DNA of 34,440 bases from UBA1020 sp964520495 (GTDB lineage Bacteria > Patescibacteriota > Saccharimonadia > Saccharimonadales > Saccharimonadaceae). The notes beneath the pieces are model-generated. The model was not told the origin of the DNA. It worked only from the letters and a program-made list of their open reading frames with translations, and did not search any database. Location: assembly GCA_964520495.1 (NCBI GenBank), contig CAZFMZ010000005.1:1-34440 (forward strand), in the 5' to 3' direction. This document shows positions 7,979-14,739 of the stretch, piece after piece. Within the stretch, counting starts at the first letter, position 1. The number at the start of each line of letters is the position of its first letter. Position numbers and translations under genes: made by a program.

Positions 7979-8404
7979 TTATTTCTTGGCAGCTGGTTTT
8001 TTGGCAGCGGCTTTCTTCGCGGCTGGCTTCTTCGCAGCAGCTGGCTTCGCAGCCGTAGCTTTGGCTGTGCTCTTGTTGGCAGCTGGTTTCGCCGCGCTTT
8101 TTGCGGCTGGTTTTTTGGCAGCGGCAGGTTTTGCGGCTGGCTTTTTGGCAGTTTCCAACTTCACGCCGGCAACTTTGGCAGCTTTCGCCAGGTTGGCCTT
8201 GCGACGAGCGACGGTGTTGCGGTGCAGTAGGTTCTTCTTGACGGCCTTATCAAGCTCACTCTGAGCTTTGGCAAGCGTCGCACTTGACGGCTTGGCCTCA
8301 AATGCCTTGACGGCAGCTTTGATAGCTCGCTTAGTGGCGACGTTGCGGTCGCGGCGGGCAGTGGCCTGCTTGACACGCTTGATGGCTGACTTGATGATTG
8401 GCAT
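7979..8404 (-). CDS. rpsT: ribosomal protein S20 with a long Lys/Ala/Pro-rich tail
   Basis: Small-subunit protein that binds 16S rRNA. Residues 1-80 are a normal S20: PIIKSAIKRVKQATARRDRN at the start, then a helical bundle ending LLHRNTVARRKANLAKAAK. Residues 86-141 are an added tail of AAKKPAAK-like repeats, similar in composition to histone H1 or HU-type tails; ordinary S20 is about 85-90 residues. The tail DNA is a run of imperfect repeats of a GCTGGCTTTTTGGCAGC type. The ATG has GAGGA ten bases upstream. A strong promoter on the same strand gives a leader of about 44 bases. The tail could increase nucleic-acid affinity; repeat slippage may vary its length. The S20 assignment is firm, the tail's role is unknown. 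Confidence 0.93.
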   Translation of the reverse strand: MPIIKSAIKRVKQATARRDRNVATKRAIKAAVKAFEAKPSSATLAKAQSELDKAVKKNLLHRNTVARRKANLAKAAKVAGVKLETAKKPAAKPAAAKKPAAKSAAKPAANKSTAKATAAKPAAAKKPAAKKAAAKKPAAKK

Positions 8405-8454
8405 TGAAACGAATTCCTCTTTACTTATGGATTGCTGTTGTTAGTCAGGGGTGA

Positions 8455-8483
8455 ATTATAGAGGAAAAGCCCCGGCTTGTAAA
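8455..8483 (-). promoter_or_regulatory. rpsT promoter with an inverted repeat in the spacer
   Basis: On the minus strand: TTTACA (8483-8478), 17 bases, TATAAT (8460-8455). The 12-base inverted repeat AAGCCCCGGCTT (8467-8478) lies in the spacer and touches the -35 box, so it could be an operator or only chance. Confidence 0.85.
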
Positions 8484-8531
8484 GGGTGGCTCGCCCCGTG
8501 TCACCCCTTGAACCACAAGGAAGGTGAAATG

Positions 8532-8561
8532 TTGACGACCAAGAAACGCTTATGGTACAGT
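8532..8561 (+). promoter_or_regulatory. extended -10 promoter for the DHH-like gene
   Basis: TTGACG, 18-base spacer, TACAGT with an extended TGG in front. The predicted start point near 8568 lies downstream of ATG 8563, which rules that codon out as the start of this transcript. Confidence 0.65.
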
Positions 8562-8607
8562 AATGGCAACATTCCACCTAAAATCAAACAACAGGAATAA
8601 AAAACAG

Positions 8608-10461
8608 ATGAACGACGGGCAAAACGCCAGGCAGCAAATCGTTGAGAAGATCAAGGGTTCAGCCAACATCCTGGTCACGGTCAGTGCCGATCCTTCGGTT
8701 GATCAACTTTCAAGCGCGCTTGGATTGACGATTATCCTCAACGCCATGAAAAAACACGCCACGGCCGTGGTATCAGGCGCGATTCCGCCAGCCATCGATT
8801 TCCTTGAACCGGGGAAGACGTTTGAGAACACCGTCGATTCTTTGCGTGATTTCATCATCGCCCTTGATAAAGAGAAAGCTGACCACTTACGCTACAAGGT
8901 AGACGGCGAGGTGGTAAAGATTTTCATCACTCCGTACCGTACGACCATTACCGAAAACGACCTTGATTTCTCACAGGGTGACTATAACGTCGAGCTGGTG
9001 TTAGCGCTGGGGGTAAAAGACAAGGATCATCTAGACGAAGCCCTCCGTGCACATGGCCGCATTCTGCACGACGCCACCGTCGCGACGCTCAGCTGTGGCG
9101 ATGATCTCAGTAAACTTGGCAGTATCGACTGGCATGATCCGAACGCCAGTAGCCTGGCAGAGATGCTCGTATCGCTGACCGAATCGCTAAAGGGTGACAA
9201 GCCTGTACTTGATGAACAGTCGGCAACCGCGTTACTGACCGGTATCGTGGCTGCAACTGACCGATTCAGCAACAATCGTACTAGCTCGAAGGTCATGACT
9301 ATGGCCGCCCAACTGATGGCCGCCGGCGCCAACCAGCAACTGATTGCTGCCAAACTGGAAGAAGCGCATGAGATTGGTCCCGACAAGCAAGACGACGATG
9401 ACGACAGGCCCAACGCCGATGGCACCACCGAATTGAACGAAGGCGAATCAACTAAGCTCGATAAGGCACAGGCATCGGAGGAAAAGGCTTCAACCGACAA
9501 CGGCGCACTCGCCATATCACACGAAAAAGATGGTAACCTCGACGAGGTTGCGGTCAAGACGGCTGAGGAGCAACAGGCTGACGCTGCCAAGACGGCTGAG
9601 GACGAGCTGGCCAACCAGCTAGAAAACGCCGTACCCGCCGCTGGTGCCAAACCCTCCGTCGCTGACTTGCAGAAAGACTTGGCAGCAGCCAGTGAAGAGG
9701 TTGATAAGGCCGCTGACGACGCGGTACTTCCGCCTGTCGCGCCCGATACCCAGGAGCCGTCGCTTGGCGGCACGCTGAACGCCACGGCCGAACAGGCACG
9801 CGAGGACGCCGCAGCCGAACAGGCGAGCGATCGCAACAAGACAATTCTCAGTCACGGTAACGGAAGTTATATGGGCGATGCACAGCCTAGCTTCCAGGCG
9901 CCATTTAATGCACTCGACAGTCAGAAGGAAGAGCCAGCGAGCGTTGATATCTTCAAAGAGGCGGCACCGACCGTCAAGGTGGATGAGCCTGTCGTCGCAC
10001 CGACACCAGCGGGCAGTGAAGCAGTCAGCATCGACCCACCTGCTACGCCGGTAGAGACCTTGGCCGATATTGATAAGAAAAACCGTTCAAGCGAGCATGC
10101 CGAAGCTCAGGCCGCAGTGACGGCCGCCCTAGAGTCAGCTCCGTTCGAGCCAGCTCACCAGCCTGAAACAGGGGTGGGCGCCCAGCCGCTTGGGAGCGAG
10201 CTGCATTACGAAGAGGCTCCTTTGCCGACTCCGCCGCCACTGCCGCCGGTGCCGGGTACGGAATTGCCGCCTCCACCGGCCGCCCCAACCGGTCCGGTTG
10301 ACTTCTCCGTCTTGCCACCACCGCCACCGCTTCCGAACCTTGAGCAGCCGCAAGGACCTTTGCCACCGGAGCAACTCGGCCAGCTGTTCCAGGCGCCGGA
10401 AAGTCCGCCCCAGCCGCCAGCACCGAACGACCCGAACCAATTCAAGATACCGGGTCAGTAA
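8608..10461 (+). CDS. degenerate DHH-family protein with acidic and proline-rich tail
   Basis: A 617-residue protein. The first ~270 residues follow the NrnA/DHH phosphoesterase layout: ANILVTVSADPSVDQLSSALGL (family: H-x2-PDGDA-x-GS), then IDWHDPNASSLAEML (family: NWVDP-x-ASS-x-E), then ATALLTGIVAATDRFSNNRT (family: TGI-x2-DTG-x-F). Most metal ligands, including the DHH triad itself, are replaced, so this looks like a pseudoenzyme or ligand-binding relative. Residues ~280-480 are acidic and low complexity; the C-terminus is Pro-rich (PPPPPLP runs), probably disordered. I chose ATG 8608 over the in-frame ATG 8563 because the promoter's start point lies between them and AGGA precedes 8608. It runs convergent with the deacetylase gene and ends in a terminator. 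Confidence 0.75.
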   Translation: MNDGQNARQQIVEKIKGSANILVTVSADPSVDQLSSALGLTIILNAMKKHATAVVSGAIPPAIDFLEPGKTFENTVDSLRDFIIALDKEKADHLRYKVDGEVVKIFITPYRTTITENDLDFSQGDYNVELVLALGVKDKDHLDEALRAHGRILHDATVATLSCGDDLSKLGSIDWHDPNASSLAEMLVSLTESLKGDKPVLDEQSATALLTGIVAATDRFSNNRTSSKVMTMAAQLMAAGANQQLIAAKLEEAHEIGPDKQDDDDDRPNADGTTELNEGESTKLDKAQASEEKASTDNGALAISHEKDGNLDEVAVKTAEEQQADAAKTAEDELANQLENAVPAAGAKPSVADLQKDLAAASEEVDKAADDAVLPPVAPDTQEPSLGGTLNATAEQAREDAAAEQASDRNKTILSHGNGSYMGDAQPSFQAPFNALDSQKEEPASVDIFKEAAPTVKVDEPVVAPTPAGSEAVSIDPPATPVETLADIDKKNRSSEHAEAQAAVTAALESAPFEPAHQPETGVGAQPLGSELHYEEAPLPTPPPLPPVPGTELPPPPAAPTGPVDFSVLPPPPPLPNLEQPQGPLPPEQLGQLFQAPESPPQPPAPNDPNQFKIPGQ

Positions 10462-10464
10462 GGT

Positions 10465-11151
10465 TTACGATCGGACAATAAAGTGATTCAAACCGAGGTT
10501 CTCGCCTCGGTTTTTGATATGGCTCTCGCCGTCACTCCGCTGCGAGTGGTGTGCGCGCATGATAGCGATGATTTCGTCGTGATGCATGCGGGCGTCGATG
10601 ACCTCATCAATCTCCTCGGCTCGTCGGCCGGCTTCCATGTAGAGCCAATGGGTGTTGGGCTCCGGGAGCCACTGCTCGGGCACGCAGGCGTAGCGGATCC
10701 GTGTCAGGCGCGCATCGTCAGCCTTCAGGGTATAAAATGCCCAAGAAGCTGCCCGAGCGGCGACGATATGATCGATATGGCCAGTGATTCCGTTTAAGTC
10801 ATTGGTCATAAATTCAATCTCAACGTCATCGGATGCTGAGGAAAGGTACTCGCGTACGAGTGCGACCAACTGAGCTCCGATCTCGATCATGTCAAGGTTA
10901 CAGAGCCTGCCGTCTTTATAGCCAAGATATCGTTGGCGGTGGGCACCGAGCAGCTCACCGGCCCGGTGCCATTCTTTTTCCCGGACAGTCGCAAGATCAG
11001 CCACGTCGTCGGGATTCGTCCCGGCGTCTCCGAGCGTCAAGCTGATGAGATGGAGCTCAGTGCCGGCCTTTGTCTCCATCAGCAAGGTGCCGCTTGGACC
11101 AAACGCTTCATCGTCAGGGTGGGCAAATATGCCAAATAGCACCTTCTTCAT
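10465..11151 (-). CDS. PIG-L/LmbE-family deacetylase
   Basis: A 228-residue zinc-dependent N-deacetylase-like protein; relatives act on N-acetylglucosamine conjugates, mycothiol precursors or antibiotic intermediates. The N-terminal strand leads into the metal motif AHPDDEAF (His11, Asp13, Asp14), and the third ligand is in GHIDHIVAA. The usual ISLTLGDAGTNP segment follows the first motif. The ATG at 11151 gives the standard family start (KKVLFGIFAHPDDE); the open frame upstream of it would run into truB and is not credible. A -10 box ends seven bases before the ATG, so the mRNA should be leaderless. Its last bases contain the terminator of the convergent gene. The substrate cannot be told; cell-wall sugar metabolism is plausible. 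Confidence 0.88.
   Translation of the reverse strand: MKKVLFGIFAHPDDEAFGPSGTLLMETKAGTELHLISLTLGDAGTNPDDVADLATVREKEWHRAGELLGAHRQRYLGYKDGRLCNLDMIEIGAQLVALVREYLSSASDDVEIEFMTNDLNGITGHIDHIVAARAASWAFYTLKADDARLTRIRYACVPEQWLPEPNTHWLYMEAGRRAEEIDEVIDARMHHDEIIAIMRAHHSQRSDGESHIKNRGENLGLNHFIVRS
10491..10515 (+). terminator. rho-independent terminator inside the 3' end of the opposing gene
   Basis: Perfect 8-bp stem AACCGAGG/CCTCGGTT around a TTCTCG loop, followed by a T-run. It lies about 30 bases past the stop of the DHH-like gene and inside the coding sequence of the minus-strand deacetylase. Confidence 0.9.
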
Positions 11152-11158
11152 ACCGTCC

Positions 11159-11166
11159 AGTATACT
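11159..11166. promoter_or_regulatory. palindromic bidirectional -10 element AGTATACT
   Basis: The 8-base palindrome AGTATACT reads as TATACT on both strands. On the minus strand it ends seven bases before the deacetylase ATG; on the plus strand it ends ten bases before the truB ATG. One element therefore appears to serve two divergent, nearly leaderless transcripts. Confidence 0.65.
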
Positions 11167-11176
11167 AAAGAGCGAT

Positions 11177-11836
11177 ATGACAGATGGAAAATTACTTATC
11201 GACAAGCCGGCCGGCATGACGAGCTTCGGCGTGGTAGCCCGTATCCGGCGCGTATTGTCGCAACGCGCTGGCAAGAAAGTGAAGGTCGGCCATACCGGCA
11301 CGCTCGATCCGTTCGCGACTGGTCTGATGATTTTAGTGATTGGCAAGGAGTGTAAGAACGCGGGCAGGTATTCGAAACTTGATAAGACGTATGAAGCCAC
11401 GTTCCGGCTCGGGCAGGAGAGTACCACGGGAGACCCGGAAGGTGAAGTGACGCGGGTGGCCGATAACATGCCGACCAAAGAAGAAGTGAAGACGGTACTG
11501 GCGCGGTTCACGGGCGAAATCCAACAGCGTCCACCGGTGTTCAGTGCTATCAAGGTTGACGGCAAACGGGCCTACAAGCTGGCGCGTACCGGTGAGCTCA
11601 TCGAATTACCGCTCCGCACCGTTACTATTCATACACTCGAACTTATCGACTATGCCTACCCTGAACTCACTATCCGTACCCATGTCAGCTCGGGCACGTA
11701 TATCCGCTCGCTGGCCGTCGATATTGGCAAAGCGCTGGGTACCGGCGCGTACTGCACCCAGTTACGTCGGACGCTCGTCGACGAATGGAATATAGATGAC
11801 GCGCAGAAGCTGACTGATTTCGGTATCGTTGACTAA
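11177..11836 (+). CDS. truB: tRNA pseudouridine-55 synthase, short form
   Basis: Converts U55 of tRNA T-arms to pseudouridine. The N-terminus LLIDKPAGMTSFGVV and the catalytic-loop sequence GHTGTLDPFATGLM (nucleophile Asp44) are diagnostic. The family's Q-RPP-x-SA-x-K segment follows (QQRPPVFSAIKVDGKRAYKLAR), then the SSGTYIRSLAVDIG motif. The protein is 219 residues, much shorter than the ~310 of E. coli; it stops after the catalytic domain and lacks the C-terminal PUA domain. ATG 11177 was chosen because the family begins here and the longer frame overlaps the divergent gene and its promoter. The truB-rpsO-pnp order is classical, here with insertions. Confidence 0.96.
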   Translation: MTDGKLLIDKPAGMTSFGVVARIRRVLSQRAGKKVKVGHTGTLDPFATGLMILVIGKECKNAGRYSKLDKTYEATFRLGQESTTGDPEGEVTRVADNMPTKEEVKTVLARFTGEIQQRPPVFSAIKVDGKRAYKLARTGELIELPLRTVTIHTLELIDYAYPELTIRTHVSSGTYIRSLAVDIGKALGTGAYCTQLRRTLVDEWNIDDAQKLTDFGIVD

Positions 11837-11857
11837 CTCTGCCATTCGAGCTGTAAT
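11829..11857 (+). promoter_or_regulatory. promoter, nearly leaderless
   Basis: TTGACT, 17 bases, TGTAAT, with eight bases to ATG 11866. A TAATAT two bases later (11854-11859) would give a start point exactly on the ATG. The -35 overlaps the truB stop. Confidence 0.6.
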
Positions 11858-11865
11858 ATGTATAC

Positions 11866-12531
11866 ATGGAGTTCCACCGCGAAAAGTTACACGAACCAGT
11901 GACTGACAGCATGCAGGAGACACTGGCCAGCACACTCGACAGTCCGGAGTATCATCTATATGCCGAGGGCGTAGGGCCCTTAGGGCTGGACGAGATGCCC
12001 GAGTGGGTCCGCACGAGCGACACGCTCATGACTGTGCGGGACCATTTCGGATGGCCAAGCCAGCGTGACGCCAGTATCAGGCCGGTTACGCAGTTCGAGC
12101 ACAACCAGCCGTTCCTTAAAGCGGTGGCAGCACGCGGTCGACACCTGACGCATCTGAATAATTTCATCGCCTGGATCAGCCAGCAGCCGACGTATGATCC
12201 AATTGATTTTCAGGCACCGATGGAGCACATCTACGGACGAGCGCCGGCCTTGCACCGTCTTCATGCCGTAGCGCCTGATTTGGCGGGGCCGGTCCAAGCG
12301 CTGGTAGCCGAGATTCGTTCCCAGACCGGCACTCACACCGCTGCGATGGAGCAGACACTGCGGCTACCTCAGAATGACGACTTACTGACAGGATTGCGCC
12401 TGAGCTATCACATCGCCGGCCGACTCTTTACCGTGCATGACAAACGGCTACAGGCGAAGGTACTACTACCCAACCAGACACCCCTCGGCGTCCAGGACGT
12501 CGTCAGCGCTATGGAAGAGCTGACCGCTTGA
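11866..12531 (+). CDS. hypothetical protein, 221 residues
   Basis: No family recognised. The protein is soluble, without signal peptide, membrane segment or cysteine. It is rich in His, Pro and Leu. Features that can be seen are a long helical stretch around 80-105 (FLKAVAARGRHLTHLNNFIAWISQQ), another near 125-150, and a predicted strand with LSYHIAGRLFTVHDKRLQAKVLLP near the end. The start is set by a promoter that leaves 6-8 bases before the ATG; no Shine-Dalgarno is present. It sits between truB and rpsO, where other bacteria often have ribF or nothing, but nothing in it resembles a flavokinase. Confidence 0.65.
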   Translation: MEFHREKLHEPVTDSMQETLASTLDSPEYHLYAEGVGPLGLDEMPEWVRTSDTLMTVRDHFGWPSQRDASIRPVTQFEHNQPFLKAVAARGRHLTHLNNFIAWISQQPTYDPIDFQAPMEHIYGRAPALHRLHAVAPDLAGPVQALVAEIRSQTGTHTAAMEQTLRLPQNDDLLTGLRLSYHIAGRLFTVHDKRLQAKVLLPNQTPLGVQDVVSAMEELTA

Positions 12532-12556
12532 TTAGCTGCCATTTCTCTGGTACAAT
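12528..12556 (+). promoter_or_regulatory. rpsO promoter, short leader
   Basis: TTGATT, 17 bases, TACAAT, nine bases before ATG 12566. The predicted leader is about three bases. The -35 overlaps the stop codon of the preceding gene. Confidence 0.75.
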
Positions 12557-12565
12557 ACACCCTTG

Positions 12566-12832
12566 ATGATTACTAAAGAGAACAAAGCCAAGGCGATCGA
12601 CCTGACCAAGACCTCAAAGGACGACGTCGGTAGTCCTCAGGCGCAGGTGTCGGTTCTGACTGCCCGAATCAAAGAGGTGACATCTCACCTTAAGGGCAAC
12701 AAGGGCGACCATATGGCCCGCCGCGGTCTGATCCAGATGGTCGGCCGCCGCAAGCGTCTGCTGAAGTACCTCGAGCGTCGTGACTTCGAAGCCTACAAGG
12801 CTGTCGTCGCCAAGCTCGGCCTCCGTAAATAA
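12566..12832 (+). CDS. rpsO: ribosomal protein S15
   Basis: Primary 16S rRNA-binding protein of the small subunit, 88 residues, the normal size. Family landmarks are present: DVGSPQAQVSVLTARI, HLKGNKGDHMARRGLIQMVGRRKRLLKYL, and the C-terminal YKAVVAKLGLRK. The start is ATG 12566; an in-frame TTG directly before it is less likely. With only about three leader bases predicted there is no room for the classical S15 autoregulatory leader, so any feedback would have to work differently from E. coli. A perfect-stem terminator follows the gene. Confidence 0.97.
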   Translation: MITKENKAKAIDLTKTSKDDVGSPQAQVSVLTARIKEVTSHLKGNKGDHMARRGLIQMVGRRKRLLKYLERRDFEAYKAVVAKLGLRK

Positions 12833-12860
12833 GCGGTCTGCTACGGCGAGAATAGCTACT

Positions 12861-12896
12861 TACCACTCACGTGAAAGCGTGAGTGGTATACTTTTT
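12861..12896 (+). terminator. rpsO terminator overlapping the next promoter
   Basis: Perfect 11-bp stem TACCACTCACG/CGTGAGTGGTA with a six-base TGAAAG loop, followed by TACTTTTT. The right arm and tail contain the TATACT -10 box of the ABC transporter gene. Confidence 0.85.
12887..12892 (+). promoter_or_regulatory. -10 element TATACT for the ABC operon
   Basis: TATACT with six bases to ATG 12899 and no Shine-Dalgarno, so leaderless output is predicted. It shares two bases with the right arm of the rpsO terminator stem. No -35 is recognisable, since that position lies in the left arm. Confidence 0.55.
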
Positions 12897-12898
12897 AC

Positions 12899-13807
12899 AT
12901 GAAGCACGATGTGGTCATCTCGCTGCGACAGGCGACAAAGCGGTTCGGTCGTTTTACCGCCGTCGAGAAGGCGTCTTTCGATATTCGTGCCGGAGAGGTA
13001 GTCGGGTTCGTAGGCGCAAACGGAGCCGGCAAGACTACGACGATCAGCATGCTGCTTGGCTTCCTGACGCCCACCGAAGGCCAGGTATGGACGTTCAGCC
13101 AGCGGCTGACACCATCGAATGCACAGCACGCCCACCGGCGCATCGGCTATGCGGCCGGTGACATGGAGCTACCCACGCAGCTGACAGGACGCCAATACTT
13201 ACGTTTCCTGGCTGCGCAACGTGGGGGAGTGAAGGCGGAAACCTATGACGCGCTTGTCTCGCGGTTCAATCCGCAGCTCGACAAAAAAATCCACGACTTG
13301 TCGCGGGGTAACAGGCAGAAAGTCGCCTTGGTGGCTGCGTTCGTGGGCGACCCTGACGTCGTTATTCTTGACGAACCGACCAGTGGCTTGGATCCGGTCA
13401 TGCAGGAGTCATTCCTGTCGTTGGTACGCGACTATCGTGAGCAGGGACGGACGGTCTTCATGTCATCGCACTACCTGCAGGAAGTCGCCGAAGTCTGCAG
13501 CCGGGTAATCCTGATGCGTGAAGGTCGTATTATCCAGGACGTGCCAGCAGCCGAGTTATTGAAGGGGAGCGGCAAACAAGTGACGGTCCGCACGGGATAT
13601 AAGCCGACTAAACCGCCAAAGTCGGCCGAATCGATCGAGAGCGACTTCAAGGATGGGGAGCTGACGCTCAGTTTCGTGTACAAAGGCGACTTAGGGGAAT
13701 TGCAACGGTGGGTAGCTGCCATCAAACAATTGCACGACATTGAAGTGACTGAATACAATCTGGAGGAAGCGTTCAAGTCGTTATATTTACCGGAGGAAGC
13801 TAAGTGA
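12899..13807 (+). CDS. ABC transporter ATP-binding subunit (ABC-2 exporter type)
   Basis: Cytoplasmic ATPase, 302 residues, of the family that drives ABC-2-type exporters for drugs, peptides or polysaccharides. Walker A is GANGAGKTT (39-47), the signature is LSRGN (134-138, a variant of LSGGQ), Walker B is VVILDEP with Asp158-Glu159, and the switch His is in FMSSHYLQE. The C-terminal ~80 residues form the accessory domain common in these exporters. It overlaps the permease gene by one base (TGATG), so the two products are made together. The substrate cannot be deduced. Its position between rpsO and pnp, which usually adjoin, suggests insertion into that cluster. Confidence 0.93.
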   Translation: MKHDVVISLRQATKRFGRFTAVEKASFDIRAGEVVGFVGANGAGKTTTISMLLGFLTPTEGQVWTFSQRLTPSNAQHAHRRIGYAAGDMELPTQLTGRQYLRFLAAQRGGVKAETYDALVSRFNPQLDKKIHDLSRGNRQKVALVAAFVGDPDVVILDEPTSGLDPVMQESFLSLVRDYREQGRTVFMSSHYLQEVAEVCSRVILMREGRIIQDVPAAELLKGSGKQVTVRTGYKPTKPPKSAESIESDFKDGELTLSFVYKGDLGELQRWVAAIKQLHDIEVTEYNLEEAFKSLYLPEEAK

Positions 13808-14604
13808 TGATGCGATCGGTGTATCTGAAAACACTATATGACAAGCGGATTTTCATGCTGGGTTGGACGCTCGGATTCGCGGTACTGGCTGCGCTTATGG
13901 TCAGTTTCTTTCCCGCCATGCGCCAGGATGGCACGATTGATGCGTTGGTCGCCAATATGCCCGACGCTTTCCAGGGTCTGATAGGGGACCTGGCGCTGTT
14001 GACATCCTTTGATACGTATTTGGCAGCCCAGCTGTTTGATATTCGCATGCCGCTTATCGCCGGCATCATGGCCATCGTGCTCGGTCTTGGACTATCCGTA
14101 ACCGATGAGGAAAAGGGTGAACTACGGACCATTCTTAGCTTGCCGGTCGGTCGCACAAAATTATTGTTCGAGAAGTGGTTTGCCATGGTAACGATCATGG
14201 CCGTGACGCTAGTGGGCCTGGTCGTGGGAATCTATTTGACCATGCCGTTCATCGAGGGAGCCGAAATCACGAACGAGGCCCTGCTTCGATTGGTCGGTAT
14301 GACCGGCCTGGTCATGGTGACGTTCGGCACGATTCCCTTCGCCATCGGTATGGCGAGTGGACGACGCGGGATGGCAACTAGCCTGAGTGTCCTGGCCGTC
14401 ATCGGGAGCTTCCTGCTCACGACGTTTGGGGCAATGGTAGAGTGGCTGGCAGATTTCGAACGGCTGTCACTGCTCCATTATTTCCCCGCGACAGACATCG
14501 TGCGAAGCGGCGCCGAGGCAAGCGACATCGCCGTTCTTGGCGGCCTGACAAGCGGCCTGTTACTGGTAGCCTACCTGCGTTTTCGCAGCCGTGACGTGGC
14601 CTGA
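13807..14604 (+). CDS. ABC-2-type transporter permease
   Basis: A 265-residue membrane protein with about six hydrophobic segments, the standard ABC-2 layout: near 16-35, 80-97, 121-142, 160-182, 190-211 and 236-258. The loop carrying 'SVTDEEKGELRTILSLPVGRTKLLFEKW' after segment two is the conserved coupling region of these exporters (E-x-GELRTIL...P.-R). I chose ATG 13807, which overlaps the ATPase stop as TGATG and sits eight bases after GGAGGAAG; GTG 13804 and ATG 13810 are possible alternatives. It must work with the ATPase encoded just before it. Confidence 0.88.
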   Translation: MMRSVYLKTLYDKRIFMLGWTLGFAVLAALMVSFFPAMRQDGTIDALVANMPDAFQGLIGDLALLTSFDTYLAAQLFDIRMPLIAGIMAIVLGLGLSVTDEEKGELRTILSLPVGRTKLLFEKWFAMVTIMAVTLVGLVVGIYLTMPFIEGAEITNEALLRLVGMTGLVMVTFGTIPFAIGMASGRRGMATSLSVLAVIGSFLLTTFGAMVEWLADFERLSLLHYFPATDIVRSGAEASDIAVLGGLTSGLLLVAYLRFRSRDVA

Positions 14605-14627
14605 ACGTGGTAAAAACGGCACTGACT

Positions 14628-14636
14628 TGCTAAAAT
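14628..14636 (+). promoter_or_regulatory. pnp promoter, extended -10
   Basis: TGC followed by TAAAAT; the -35 is weak. The start point should fall near 14643, giving a leader of about 97 bases. Confidence 0.6.
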
Positions 14637-14638
14637 AA

Positions 14639-14712
14639 GAGAGTAACAATTCAACGCGGACAGTGATGGATGGGACGGTTTGATAGATCGAACTCTCGCA
14701 CCTGTTACTCTC
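14639..14712 (+). promoter_or_regulatory. structured pnp leader
   Basis: A perfect 10-bp long-range inverted repeat, GAGAGTAACA (14639-14648) with TGTTACTCTC (14703-14712), encloses a 6-bp hairpin (14678-14683 with 14688-14693). It ends ten bases before the Shine-Dalgarno. If the start point is 14643 only six base pairs of the outer stem are in that RNA, but read-through RNA would hold all ten. In E. coli the pnp leader stem is cut by RNase III for autoregulation; a comparable role here is inference. Confidence 0.5.
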
Positions 14713-14739
14713 CGCACCCCACAGAAGGAGGCTCATTTT

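Noticed and set aside
7902..8264. plus-strand frame rich in Ala/Phe/Gly opposite rpsT
   Set aside because: It is the antisense of the repetitive S20 tail, without promoter or Shine-Dalgarno.
14680..14739. N-terminal extension of PNPase from an upstream TTG
   Set aside because: It lies in the structured leader, and AAGGAGG is correctly placed for ATG 14740.
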